Source: DUTS01 sp050951605
GTDB taxonomy: Bacteria; Bacillota; Peptococcia; DRI-13; DTU073
NCBI GenBank assembly: GCA_050951605.1
Contig: JBMNJJ010000002.1
Location: 1 to 64,000 of the forward strand
Reading direction: 5' to 3'
DNA length: 64,000 nt
Below are positions 54,393-63,901 of the stretch, in pieces; within the stretch, counting starts at the first letter, position 1; every line of letters begins with the position of its first letter. The position numbers and the translations under genes are program-made. The notes beneath the pieces are model-generated. The model searched no databases. It saw only the letters and a program-made list of their open reading frames with translations, and was not told where the DNA came from.

Positions 54393-55481
54393 ATGCAACT
54401 TGAGCAAGGTAGAATTTCCAGTGCACAGCTCGTAATGTTGATTATCGGTTTTAATTTTAGCACCAGTCTAATTTTAAATCCCGGGCGGATGGCCGGACAG
54501 GATGCCTGGTTAGCTGTTTTAGCAGGGTTAGGGGAAGGGTTAATTTTTGTTTTTATTATTACTTCTTTAGGGGTTAGATTTAAAGGGAAAAATTTAATCG
54601 AAATTAATGACCTTGTTTTTGGTTCATATTTAGGGAAAGTAGTTTCTTTGGCTTATCTCTGGTATTTTTCACATTTAGCCAGTATGGTTTTACGTAGTTA
54701 TGGTGATTTTTTTACCGATACTATTTACCCCCAAACTCCGTTAATTGTCTTTATTATTTTACTGGTTTTAATCTGTGCTTCCGCTGTCCGTAACGGGATT
54801 GAAGTTATTGTACGATGTAGTTTAATTTTAGTTCCTATAACGATTCTTTTTTTGGTGGTTGATGTTTTTTTGTTATTAAAGGACATGAAATTCACTAATT
54901 TCTTACCGATTTTTAATGTTCCTTGGCAGAAATTTTTATGGGCAAGTCATGGAGCGGCTACTTTTCCTTTCGGGGAAATAATTGCTTTTTTGATGGTATT
55001 TGCTTTTGTGCAAGATCAGCAAAAAATCAGAGTAAGAACGATGATGGGTATAATTATAGCCGGTTTGCTTTTGAGTACTGTGGTGGCGCGTAATATAGCT
55101 GTTTTAGGTATTACGGAAATGATACAAAGTTATCCTTCTTTTATAGCCATAAGATTAATCAATATTGCGAAAGTCCTTACCAGGCTAGAAATTATTGTCG
55201 TAACCAGTTTCTTGGTGATGGGATTTTTAAAGGTAGCGGTACTTTATTATGGGACAGTTTTAGGCTTAGCTCAAATTTTCAAGCTACGCTCTTATCTTCC
55301 CTTGGTTTTTCCTTTAGGGATAATTATGGTTGTTTTAAGTATTTTACCGTTTGCCAGTAGTGTTGAATTAATTAATTTTGCCTATGAAATATATCCTTAT
55401 TACAGTCTGCCTTTTCAAGTCGGGCTTCCACTTCTTTCTTTAATTGTTGCGGTAATTCGCGGTTTGCCTAAAAAAGAATAA
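54393..55481 (+). CDS. gerAB: GerB-family germination receptor permease subunit
   Basis: A 362-residue integral-membrane protein with about ten transmembrane helices, related to amino-acid permeases (APC superfamily). The conserved N-terminus SSAQLVMLIIGFNFSTSLIL is typical of GerAB. GerB binds the nutrient germinant and works with GerA and GerC. It is the last gene of the germination operon. No clear terminator is visible after it. Confidence 0.94.
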   Translation: MQLEQGRISSAQLVMLIIGFNFSTSLILNPGRMAGQDAWLAVLAGLGEGLIFVFIITSLGVRFKGKNLIEINDLVFGSYLGKVVSLAYLWYFSHLASMVLRSYGDFFTDTIYPQTPLIVFIILLVLICASAVRNGIEVIVRCSLILVPITILFLVVDVFLLLKDMKFTNFLPIFNVPWQKFLWASHGAATFPFGEIIAFLMVFAFVQDQQKIRVRTMMGIIIAGLLLSTVVARNIAVLGITEMIQSYPSFIAIRLINIAKVLTRLEIIVVTSFLVMGFLKVAVLYYGTVLGLAQIFKLRSYLPLVFPLGIIMVVLSILPFASSVELINFAYEIYPYYSLPFQVGLPLLSLIVAVIRGLPKKE

Positions 55482-55804
55482 GGGCAAAAAGCACAATAAC
55501 GTTAATTGACAGTATTTTCAGCTTTTTGCAATTAGTTTTTTATGGTATGATATTACATAAACGGGGTAGTGAAAAATTTTACAGTCTAGAAGAATGACAA
55601 GTACTAACGATATAATGAAATTAATATCTATAAAATTTTTGGAAAATGCCATACGGAAAATTCAGAAAGTTAAAATGACTGGTGAGAATAAGTGCGAAAA
55701 TTATGGTCGAAAGGGGGGGAGCGAGAGCTATATTTGATAGTATAGCGTAAGTTGACGAAGTAAAAAAGAAAGGTAAATTATGTGAAAAATGGGGAGGTAA
55801 AAAC
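55482..55804. other. Intergenic region between gerAB and the PTS gene
   Basis: This 323-base stretch has no convincing gene. It contains a perfect TTGACA (about 55507-55512) without a good -10, a TATGATATT-like -10 at about 55545, and the ribosome-binding site GGGGAGG for the PTS gene. A short frame from ATG 55617 encodes about 41 residues with no recognisable similarity. Confidence 0.6.
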
Positions 55805-57229
55805 ATGGCAACACTTAAATTAGTTCTGGATCTTTTTGGTGCGACAATTCTCGTCCCGGTAGTTGTGTTTATTTTAAGTTTATTTCTTAAAGTAGAAACT
55901 AATAAAGCGTTTCGCGGTGCTCTTTATATGGGCATTGGTTTAGCTGCTTTTAATATTATTTTAGGTGGGTTAATGGGATCTTTGGCTCCGGTAGTAATGG
56001 AAATGGTACAAAATACGGGAATAAATTTACCTACCATTGATTTAGGATGGCCGGCAGCGGCGATGATTGTTTATGCTAACCAGATTGGTTTGTTTTATCT
56101 TCTTTTTGGAGTAGCGTTCGATCTCTTTCTTTTCTTTATCAAGTGGACAGATACTTTTCAACCTACAGATATTTGGAATTACTATCAGTTTGTTTTTTGG
56201 GCTGCCATTGTCCAATTTGTGACAGGTAGTTTCGCGTTAAGTATTCTTGCTGCAATGTTAATGAACCTTATCTTGCTATTATTGGCGGATTGGCTTGCTC
56301 CTTCTTTACAGGAATATTACGGATATGAAGGAATTACGAGTACATGTTATTGTCCAGTTAATGCAGCCCCTTTTGCTGTATTAGTGAAATGGGTTTTAAT
56401 GAAACTTAAGCTTAATCGAATTCAGTTAAATCCGGAAACTATTAGGAAGAAATTTGGTTTTTGGGGTGAACCCGTTAGTATGGGGCTGGTAATTGGTTTT
56501 TTGATTACTTTTATCGCTAAGTTAAATCAACTTAATCTTGTGGAATCTTGGGCAACTATTTTGAAAACTGCGATTGTGGTGGGTGCCATTATGGCTATTT
56601 ATCCCTCAGTATCCGGTCTTTTTGTTAAAGGTTTGATTCCGATTAGTCAAACCCTTAATACACGTTTAAGGGCAGGAGAAATTAAACGGGATAATTTTTA
56701 TATTGCGATTGACCCTGCTGTGTTCTTTGGTGAAGAAGTTACTTTGACTAGTGGTTTGCTTCTTATACCTATTGTTTTAGTAATAGCTATTTTTCTACCG
56801 GGTAACAATATTTTACCTTTGGCTGATTTACCGGCGATGCCCTTTATGGTGATAGGGATTGTGGCTGTCATGAGGGGAAATATTTTTAATACGATTATTA
56901 CCGGTGCACTTTGGTATACGATTGGTCTTTTGTGTAATTCAGATATTGCTGCTGTGTTTACTCAAGCTGCTGAGGTGGCTGGGGTTGCGATTCCTGCCGG
57001 TGGGGCTATGGTTTCTGCTTTTAGTGTTGGTGCCAGTCCGATTCTTTGGCTTGTTTACAAAGCCTTTGCTGCTCCGGAAGGAATTAGAATATTTACGATA
57101 GCCTTGGCTTTTGCAGTTTATTTAGCAGTATATATTATGTTCAGGAAAAATCGTAAAGCTTGGCAAATGGCGGCAGGAGCTAGTGCTGAGTTTTTACAGG
57201 AGAGAGAAGTGGTGACAACAGCTAAATAA
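55805..57229 (+). CDS. Galactitol-type PTS enzyme IIC
   Basis: A 474-residue membrane protein with about 11 transmembrane helices, matching the GatC/galactitol EIIC family (GWPAAAMIVYANQIGLFYLL, NEAL-like QTLNTRLRAGEIKRDNFYIAI region, and GGLMGSLAPVVMEMVQNTGI). EIIC translocates a sugar alcohol or related pentitol while EIIB phosphorylates it. No EIIA or EIIB lies in this window, so partners must be encoded elsewhere or the protein works in a different manner. A SorC-type regulator follows, which fits control by a sugar phosphate. ATG 55805 follows TGGGGAGG. Confidence 0.87.
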   Translation: MATLKLVLDLFGATILVPVVVFILSLFLKVETNKAFRGALYMGIGLAAFNIILGGLMGSLAPVVMEMVQNTGINLPTIDLGWPAAAMIVYANQIGLFYLLFGVAFDLFLFFIKWTDTFQPTDIWNYYQFVFWAAIVQFVTGSFALSILAAMLMNLILLLLADWLAPSLQEYYGYEGITSTCYCPVNAAPFAVLVKWVLMKLKLNRIQLNPETIRKKFGFWGEPVSMGLVIGFLITFIAKLNQLNLVESWATILKTAIVVGAIMAIYPSVSGLFVKGLIPISQTLNTRLRAGEIKRDNFYIAIDPAVFFGEEVTLTSGLLLIPIVLVIAIFLPGNNILPLADLPAMPFMVIGIVAVMRGNIFNTIITGALWYTIGLLCNSDIAAVFTQAAEVAGVAIPAGGAMVSAFSVGASPILWLVYKAFAAPEGIRIFTIALAFAVYLAVYIMFRKNRKAWQMAAGASAEFLQEREVVTTAK

Positions 57230-57242
57230 TTGGGTAATTAAA

Positions 57243-57280
57243 TTAAAGGGGGTTATGGTGGAATGCATAACCTCCTTTAA
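57243..57280 (+). terminator. Hairpin between the EIIC and regulator genes
   Basis: TTAAAGGGGGTTATG (57243-57257) pairs with CATAACCTCCTTTAA (57266-57280), one G-U wobble. The stem is strong but the 3' T tract is poor, so it may be a terminator, attenuator or transcript stabiliser. Confidence 0.6.
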
Positions 57281-57330
57281 TATTAGAAGATAATTCAATG
57301 GTTATAAGGGATAAAGGGAGAGTGAAAAGA

Positions 57331-58323
57331 TTGGTACCCAATATGTATAATCAGTCTACATTCTTAGTTTTGAAAGCTGCATATCTTTTTTATATTCAAA
57401 ATAAGACTCAAACAGAAATTGCTCAAATTCTCGGCGTATCGATTGCTACAGTTTCTCGTTTAATAAAAAAAGCGATTAAGGAAAAAATAATTCAATTTGT
57501 GATCACCGACCCTTATCTTGAGTGTATTGAAATGGAAGCTAAAATCAAAAAGACTTTCGGGTTAAAAGATGTAGTGATTGCTCCCATCTTGGACTTAAAT
57601 TTAGATGACCCGTATTGTTCTGAAAATGATGACAATGCACGGAAATTAGTAGCTTTGGAAGGAGCGCGTTATATTCAGCGTATTATTACAGAAGATGATA
57701 TATTTGGTATTAGTTGGGGCAAAACTATGTATTATCTGATTCATTATTTATTGCCTTCTCAAAAAGTAAATACAACATTTGTAACGTTACATGGTAGTGT
57801 GGACAGTATTGAACATGAACAAGATGTGAGAACTTTGGTTGCGAGGATGGCGATGAGTTTTGGCGGTAAGAAGTATTCTTTATTAGCAGAAAGCTTAATG
57901 AGTAATTCTCGGTTGGTCAATTCTATAAAGAAAGAAAAAAATATTAGTAAAGTCTTTGAGATTTATAATAAACTTACTATTTCGGTTTGTGGCATAGGTT
58001 CTTTTTATCCGCAAGAAACTTCTGTTATGGCTACTTCAGGCTATCTTACTCCTAGTGAATTACAGGAACTTAGGTCTCAAGATGTAGCTGGAGATATGAT
58101 TATGCGATTTTTTGATAAGGAAGGGAAGGAATGTGAAACAAGCCTTAAGAATCGTACTTTAGCCATTGATTGGGATATTTTTAAAAAAATAAAAACCAAA
58201 ATTGTTGTAGCAGCAGGACCTTATAAAACACAGACGATATTGTGTGCTTTAAAAAGTAATTTAATTGATGTTTTAATTACAGACTATTATCTAGGTAAAT
58301 CATTATTGGAAAATAATGCTTAA
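57331..58323 (+). CDS. SorC/DeoR-family sugar-sensing transcription regulator
   Basis: A regulator of about 330 residues with an N-terminal HTH (KTQTEIAQILGVSIATVSRL, about residues 30-50) and a C-terminal sugar-phosphate-binding domain (GISWGKTMYYLIHYLLPSQK, GIGSFYPQETSVMATSGYLT, VAAGPYKTQTILCALKSNLI). The family senses phosphorylated sugars and usually controls adjacent transport genes, here probably the EIIC gene. TTG 57331 behind AAAGGGAGAG is preferred; ATG 57298 would extend it by 11 residues but has no ribosome-binding site. Confidence 0.9.
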   Translation: MVPNMYNQSTFLVLKAAYLFYIQNKTQTEIAQILGVSIATVSRLIKKAIKEKIIQFVITDPYLECIEMEAKIKKTFGLKDVVIAPILDLNLDDPYCSENDDNARKLVALEGARYIQRIITEDDIFGISWGKTMYYLIHYLLPSQKVNTTFVTLHGSVDSIEHEQDVRTLVARMAMSFGGKKYSLLAESLMSNSRLVNSIKKEKNISKVFEIYNKLTISVCGIGSFYPQETSVMATSGYLTPSELQELRSQDVAGDMIMRFFDKEGKECETSLKNRTLAIDWDIFKKIKTKIVVAAGPYKTQTILCALKSNLIDVLITDYYLGKSLLENNA

Positions 58324-58408
58324 TAATAGAGAGTACACTTTTATTTTAATTTAAAATTTTTGCGGAATATGGTATGGTATATTTAAATGATTTTATTGAG
58401 GAGTTTTT

Positions 58409-60532
58409 ATGATTAATAAAGAAGAATTATTGGAGTACATGTGGCAAAATTCTTATAAGCCTTTGACGGCAGAAGAACTAGCGAAGTCGCTAAAAATACA
58501 ACATCGGGCAGTTTTTGTTAATTTACTGCAAGAATTAGAGGAAGAAGGGAAAATAGTTCTCAACCGTAAAGAGCGTTATGGTTTACCACAAAAAATGAAT
58601 CTGGCGGTAGGGCGTTTGCAAGGAAGTTCAAAAGGTTTTGCTTTTTTGATTCCTGATGACCCTCAGGAGCAAGACGTTTATGTGAAAAACGAAGACCTTA
58701 ATGGAGCGATGCATAATGATCGGGTTATTGTTCGTCTTTATCGTCATTTAGAGGATGGTCGTAAGCGGGAAGGGGAGGTTATTCGGATCCTTAAACGGGC
58801 TAATCAGCAGGTGGTGGGGACTTATGAAAGCAGTCGTTATTTTGGTTTTGTGGTTCCTGATGATAAGCGGTTAGGGTACGACATTTTTATTCCGAAAAAC
58901 GAAACAGGTGGGGCACAGACCGGCGACAAGGTGGTTATTGAAATGATTAGTTGGCCGGAACCACGCCGCAATCCTGAAGGAAAGGTTATCGAGGTTCTTG
59001 GTCACAAAAGTCAGCCGGGAATTGATATTCTTTCTATTGTGCGGAAATATCAACTGCCTGAGGCTTTTCCCGGAAGAAGTTTTAGTAGAAGCAGCAAAGA
59101 TTCCGGCAGCTGTTACCGCGGAGGATAGAAAGGGGCGTCGCGATTTAAGGTATTTACCCTTGGTAACGATTGACGGGGAAGAGGCTAAGGACTTGGATGA
59201 CGCAGTTAATCTAGAGCTTTTGCCTAATGGAAATTATTATTTGGGTGTCCATATTGCTGATGTGGGCTATTATGTTCGGGAAGGCAGTCTTTTAGATGAG
59301 GAAGCTTTAAAAAGGGGGACTAGTGTTTATTTGGTAGATCGTGTTATCCCCATGCTTCCACCACATCTTTCTAATGGGATTTGTAGTCTGAATGCCGGGG
59401 AGGACAGGCTGGCTTTATCTTGTTTAATGGAAATAGATGCTGAGGGAAAAGTTGTTAAGCATGAGATTGTGTCTAGTGTGATTCGAGGTAAAAGAGCGAA
59501 TGACTTATACGACGGTACGCAAAATTTTGGAAGAAAAGGAGGCAGAGTTAGTAAAACGTTATGAGGAATATGTACCAACGTTTGAATTAATGCGGGAGTT
59601 ATGTTTAATTTTGCGGAAAAAGCGGTTGCAACGTGGCGCAATAGACTTTGATTTTCCGGAAAGCCAAGTGATTCTTGATGAACAAGGGAAACCTGTGGAT
59701 ATTGTACAGCGAGAACGTTCCCTTGCCGAAATGATTATTGAGGAATTTATGATTGTCGCTAATGAGACCGTGTCAGAAGAATTTTATTGGCGAGAAATAC
59801 CGTTTCTTTATCGTGTACATGAAAAACCTGACTTAGACGACATTACGGAACTAAACGAATTTTTGGGAGTTTTCGGTTATCATATTAAGACTAATCGGAA
59901 AGGAGAAGTTCGCCCACGGGCTTTTCAGCAAGTGGTAGAAAGGGTGAAGGGCGTGTCCGGAGGAGAAAGACGATTAGCCTATTGTTATTCTTCGCTCCAT
60001 GAAACATGCACGTTATGCCCCTGAAGCGATTGGGCATTTTGGGCTTGCGGCTAAATATTATTCTCACTTTACGGCACCGATTAGAAGGTATCCTGATTTA
60101 GCGATTCATCGGGTCTGATTCGGGAAGCACAAGAAAAGGGGCTTTCTGAAAAAAGATGTAAAAGAGCTGGCTGCCCGAATGGACGAATATGCGGAACAGT
60201 CTTCTATGCGGGAGAGAGTAGCGGAAGAGGCGGAGCGGGAATCGGTAGATTTGAAAAAGGTTGAGTATATGCAGGATTTTGTGGGACAAGTCTTTGAGGG
60301 AACAATCAGTGGTGTTACTTCGTTTGGTTTTTTTGTAGAGCTGCCGAATACGGTAGAAGGCTTGGTACACGTCTCCACCTTGGCTGATGACTATTATCAG
60401 TATGTAGAGAAACAGTTGATGTTGATCGGCGACTTTACGAAGAAGATTTACCGTATCGGAGATCCGGTTAAGGTTGTTTTAGTAAAGGTTAATGTGGAAG
60501 AACGATTGATTGATTTTGAAGTAGTTTTATGA
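58409..60532 (+). pseudogene. rnr: Ribonuclease R, multiply frameshifted
   Basis: RNase R is a 3'-5' exoribonuclease that degrades structured RNA and, with tmRNA-SmpB, non-stop mRNAs. Cold-shock domains, catalytic RNB segments (LVTIDGEEAKDLDDAVNLEL, GVHIADVGYYVREGS) and the S1 domain (GQVFEGTISGVTSFGFFVEL) are recognisable, but in changing frames. Lesions are visible at an extra C in 59069-59071, an extra A in 59490-59493, two or three frame changes in 59950-59992, a frame change near 60113 (CATCGGGTCTGATT) and an extra G in 60138-60141. Each repaired segment gives the expected sequence (LRSMKHARYAPEAIGHFGLA; GFLKKDVKELAARMDEYAEQ). No functional enzyme can be made from this sequence as written. 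Confidence 0.88.
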
Positions 60533-60577
60533 TAAAATAGTAACTCTAGCGGTTTTAGCCGAGGAGTGGAAAGGGTT

Positions 60578-61045
60578 ATGGTAAAAAAGGGGATCAAGAT
60601 TGTTACAGAAAATCGTAAAGCACGTCATGACTATTTTATCGAGGAAACGTATGAAGCAGGAATAGTTTTAGCAGGGACGGAAGTTAAATCTTTACGGGCA
60701 GGTCGGGCTAATTTGAAGGATAGTTATGCCCAAGTAGAGAATGGGGAGATGTTCCTTTTCAATATGCATATTAGTCCGTATGAACAGGGTAATCGTTTTA
60801 ATGTGGATCCTGTGCGGCCACGCAAGCTTTTACTTCATAAAAGAGAAATCAATAGTCTTTTTGGCAAGGTTAAGCAACAGGGGTTGACATTAGTACCTTT
60901 GAAAGTGTATTTTAAAAAGGGGCGAGCTAAAGTGGAGCTTGCTCTAGCCAAAGGGAAAAAAGTCTATGATAAAAGAAGAGCGATGGCGGAAAGAGACGCG
61001 CAGCGAGAAATGGCACGGGCTTTGCGAGAGAAGGAACGTTATTAA
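60578..61045 (+). CDS. smpB: SsrA-binding protein SmpB
   Basis: A 155-residue SmpB with KIVTENRKARHDYFIEETYE at the N-terminus, GIVLAGTEVKSLRAGRANLK and the C-terminal Lys/Arg-rich tail (YDKRRAMAERDAQREMARAL) that lies in the mRNA channel. SmpB delivers alanyl-tmRNA to stalled ribosomes. ATG 60578 is chosen; GTG 60566 is an alternative. It lies 45 bases after rnr and 37 bases before the tmRNA gene, the usual rnr-smpB-ssrA order. Unlike rnr it is intact. Confidence 0.97.
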   Translation: MVKKGIKIVTENRKARHDYFIEETYEAGIVLAGTEVKSLRAGRANLKDSYAQVENGEMFLFNMHISPYEQGNRFNVDPVRPRKLLLHKREINSLFGKVKQQGLTLVPLKVYFKKGRAKVELALAKGKKVYDKRRAMAERDAQREMARALREKERY

Positions 61046-61082
61046 AATAGATTAGTATAAAGTAAATAGTTAATAAAGTTTT

Positions 61083-61435
61083 GGGGGTGTACTGGTTTCG
61101 ACGGGGGAAGCGGTGGCAGAAGAAGCGAGTCGGGATTGCACTTGCCCGTAAAACGGTGCACAATTTGTTAAACGCAAACGAAAATAATTACGCTTTCGCT
61201 GCTTAATTGCAGTTGAACCTCTTACCTTCTGTGCCTGGGGTGAGGGATAAGGGGTCATCTTACCAGGCTACTCTTGAGCCATTGTTTCCTAACTCAAGAG
61301 GAAATTAAGGAGACTGGTCTGAAGGAATCCTGCCTGTAGGAGTCCGGAGGGCAAGATGAAAAATACAGGCTGTACTCGGAGAAACTTCTGTGGCTGTTCC
61401 TTTGGACAGGGGTTCGATTCCCCTCACCTCCACCA
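61083..61435 (+). ncRNA. ssrA: Transfer-messenger RNA
   Basis: The 5' end GGGGGTGTACTGGTTTCGAC and 3' end GGGTTCGATTCCCCTCACC...CCA form the tRNA-like domain: acceptor GGGGGTG (61083-61089) pairs with CACCTCC (61425-61431), T-loop TTCGATT, and an encoded CCA at 61433-61435. The resume codon GCA at 61174 opens the tag ANENNYAFAA, ended by TAA at 61204-61206. It rescues stalled ribosomes with SmpB and tags proteins for degradation. Its 3' end is a common integration site for genomic islands. Confidence 0.97.
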
Positions 61436-61520
61436 TATGAAAAGAGCGTCTTTGATACAATGTGGGCTTGCCGGAAAGGGCGAATGCATATTGTAGAAAA
61501 GGCTTGAAACCGTATAAAAT

Positions 61521-61567
61521 AAGGGTCTTCGAGGTCGTGGGCATGACTTCGGAAGCCCTTATTTTTG
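61521..61567 (+). terminator. Probable terminator of ssrA
   Basis: AAGGGTCTTCGAGGTC pairs imperfectly with GACTTCGGAAGCCCTT around GTGGGCAT, followed by ATTTTTG. Confidence 0.65.
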
Positions 61568-61642
61568 TTTATTGAGATAAATTTTTTTAGTTTTCTGTTA
61601 AAAGGCACACATTAATAAGCAAAACAAAAAGGTTGTTATATG

Positions 61643-63208
61643 TCAAAACTGCGGTAGTGAATGGTTTATAAAGAATTCCAAAACTGTAGTATAGCAGCTT
61701 ACCCCATGAAATCCCGGTATATTTGCGAAGGCCTTTATTTTATATATCCCGTAACCTGATTCCAAAATGATATTTCCACAAAATTCATTATCCTTTATTT
61801 CTAATTTCTGAGGTGAAAGCTTTACATATTCATTTGTATCTTCATTCAGCTTTTCAATCTCAACTGTAAGGCTGTCATCATTTACAGATACTATGCTGCC
61901 CTTTATTTTGAATTGAGGGGCTTCTGTTTCCACATATCCCTTGGATGGATTATCTATTCTTACATTAGTAAAGGGGCCAAAAATTTTCTCATTCTCTAGC
62001 CTATGGGTTTTAATATCCGGTCTTATATTTTCGAAGGTCTTCAACAGCAGTATCCTGTCTTTATATACTACGGTCCCGTCTATTTCATTATTTCCGTTTC
62101 TTAAAAATAAATAGGTCTCCCGTTCAAACTGGGAGCGTTCACTGTTATAGAAGCCTGAGGAGTATCGATAACCCTCGTTTAAGGTTCTGTTGCTTATACC
62201 TATCTCCGGGCCTGAATCACCTGCAGACCTGAGAATAAATTTTTCCCCCAATATTTCATGATTTCCATAATCCCTTACTTCAAATTCGGGGTAACTTAAA
62301 CCTATATTTTTAGTCTCCGGATCCCATGTTTTATCCAGCCCGAATAACCTGGTTAAATCAATATCTGATACAAATAAATCATTGCTTTTAATGACAGGTT
62401 CATGCCACAGCTCGCTCTCGCCCTCGTCAAAAGATCTGCCATCAAAGGATCTCTTGACAATTTTGTCATCTTTTTGGATTGTAAAGCCGTAACCGCCTTT
62501 TTTCACAGTATAATGCCCATCTTTGAATAAACAGAAGTAGCCAAGTTGTTCCGATATGGCTTTTAAAGATAACATAGCAGGTCCATCATAAAAACCTGCT
62601 TCAATCCCATTTAAATAGAGTAGGTTTCCCTTATTTTCAAGTATTACCTGGGTTTCGGAGAGCTTATTAATCTTAAAGCTGAAATTATCCCCGTTTCCGC
62701 CTTCTATCCGGCTATCCAATCTGTCTGACAAAAACCTTGCCTCCCTTTTATCCTTATCCCAGATAATTTTGCCCCATTCTCCAAGATCCCGCAGTAATAA
62801 TGTTGTATATCCCCCTATGTTGTATGATTGAATTTCCCTGCCATGGATGTAAGTTTTAATATCTGTATAAAGCACATTCCCTAATATTTTACCTGTTTTC
62901 GTGGCATCGCTGTTTTCAATGGTAATGGGTTTAAATTCCTTTGACAGGTTCTCTGTGATTCTTAAGTCCCTTTTTGCCGGATCCCAAATCACATCGAAAC
63001 CATAGCCCCTTAAATCTTCGGCCACTATCACAGTAGAGCCGTCTATATTCATGGATGGTATTTGATAACCATTTATGTAGGTCTTGATGTCCGTCGATAT
63101 GACTTTGCCAATAACCGTGCCAACCTCCATTTTTTCCCCATGGGCTGCCAGCGGTAATACAAGAAAAAGCAAAACAATAATTAATACAAATTTTCTCCTT
63201 GAAAACAT
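61643..63208 (-). CDS. Secreted protein with copper amine oxidase-like stalk domains
   Basis: A 521-residue exported protein, the only intact minus-strand gene. A signal peptide (MFSRRKFVLIIVLLFLVLPL, then AAHG) is followed by two tandem related modules at about residues 29-90 and 108-165 (VISTDIKTYINGYQIPSMNI / VLYTDIKTYIHGREIQSYNI) of the copper amine oxidase N-terminal (stalk) type. A third, more diverged module spans about 190-310. The C-terminal half (about 320-515) has no family I can name. Such stalk proteins are common cell-surface proteins of Firmicutes. The start follows AAAGGGGG. Orientation and position beyond ssrA suggest it belongs to an acquired segment. Confidence 0.8.
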   Translation of the reverse strand: MFSRRKFVLIIVLLFLVLPLAAHGEKMEVGTVIGKVISTDIKTYINGYQIPSMNIDGSTVIVAEDLRGYGFDVIWDPAKRDLRITENLSKEFKPITIENSDATKTGKILGNVLYTDIKTYIHGREIQSYNIGGYTTLLLRDLGEWGKIIWDKDKREARFLSDRLDSRIEGGNGDNFSFKINKLSETQVILENKGNLLYLNGIEAGFYDGPAMLSLKAISEQLGYFCLFKDGHYTVKKGGYGFTIQKDDKIVKRSFDGRSFDEGESELWHEPVIKSNDLFVSDIDLTRLFGLDKTWDPETKNIGLSYPEFEVRDYGNHEILGEKFILRSAGDSGPEIGISNRTLNEGYRYSSGFYNSERSQFERETYLFLRNGNNEIDGTVVYKDRILLLKTFENIRPDIKTHRLENEKIFGPFTNVRIDNPSKGYVETEAPQFKIKGSIVSVNDDSLTVEIEKLNEDTNEYVKLSPQKLEIKDNEFCGNIILESGYGIYKIKAFANIPGFHGVSCYTTVLEFFINHSLPQF

Positions 63209-63269
63209 ACGTTCTGCCCCCTTTCTCTTCCTCTATATCCAATTTTATCATAGATCCTGATCTTATGAC

Positions 63270-63400
63270 TTCACTATGTGAACCTCACATGACTAAAGTC
63301 ACGTGCTTCTAATCTCACGATTAGATTTTCCTGCTTAATCGTCCTCGTAACCTACTAACTCCACAGGCGTAAATTCGGATAGTTCCTACCCTGTATTAAT
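63270..63400 (-). mobile_element. Degenerate right end of an IS200/IS605-family (TnpB) element
   Basis: On the minus strand, the region encodes GTIRIYACGV, a C-terminal signature of TnpB proteins. It is followed by GAAGCACGTGACTTTAGTCA and TGTGAGGTTCAC, the hairpin and tail typical of IS605-type right ends and of the 3' part of their omega/right-end RNA. The hairpin CACGTGACT/AGTCATGTG is at 63286-63305. An overlapping frame also gives ELSEFTPVELVGYEDD before a stop. No upstream TnpB body is recognisable, so this is a remnant. The rest of the 63209-63628 gap contains only the antitoxin promoter. Confidence 0.65.
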
Positions 63401-63571
63401 TTTATTTAGGCAAGCAGGTCTAAATCTTGTAATCCTTTTCGGTGATGGACCCTTAGGCAGAATTCAAAATCCGGTGAAAGATATAATTTTTATTTTAGCA
63501 ATAAAAGCCAATCTTGTATAATTAAGTTTATCTATCTCGTGATTTAAAGTATCATGACTACGCCTCCATAT

Positions 63572-63600
63572 TTGATAATCTAAAGAAATTCTTGTATAAT
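63572..63600 (+). promoter_or_regulatory. Promoter of the Phd/ParE-like module
   Basis: TTGATA (63572-63577) and TATAAT (63595-63600) are 17 bases apart, 28 bases before the antitoxin start. A ribosome-binding site AAGGAGG follows at about 63614. Confidence 0.75.
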
Positions 63601-63628
63601 ATCTTTAGCATATAAGGAGGCTGAGCAA

Positions 63629-63901
63629 ATGCCAAAAATTAAGTCTAGCACGGATTTGAGAAATAATTATAATGAGATATCTAAGTTCTGCCATGAGAGC
63701 CGGGAACCTATATTCATTACCAAGAATGGTCGGGGAGACTTGGCTGTTATGAGCATCGAAACTTACGAGGTACTTAATGGCAAACTTGAATTATACCATT
63801 TACTTGACGAGGGCAGGACAGCGATAAAAGAGGGTCGGAAACGTCCGCTTACGGATGTTATGCAAGACATCCGACACGAGGTAACCGATGGCAAAATATA
63901 G
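63629..63901 (+). CDS. Phd/YefM-family antitoxin
   Basis: A 90-residue Phd/YefM antitoxin. The N-terminal DNA-binding dimer domain has IKSSTDLRNNYNEISKFCHE and EPIFITKNGRGDLAVMSIET (about residues 4-48). The C-terminal tail (about 55-90) would wrap the toxin. Antitoxins of this family also repress their own promoter. The start ATG 63629 follows TAAGGAGGC. The toxin gene overlaps its last 14 bases. Confidence 0.93.
   Translation: MPKIKSSTDLRNNYNEISKFCHESREPIFITKNGRGDLAVMSIETYEVLNGKLELYHLLDEGRTAIKEGRKRPLTDVMQDIRHEVTDGKI

Noticed and set aside
55617..55742. Small gene in the gerAB-EIIC gap
   Set aside because: About 41 codons, no ribosome-binding site and no recognisable sequence.
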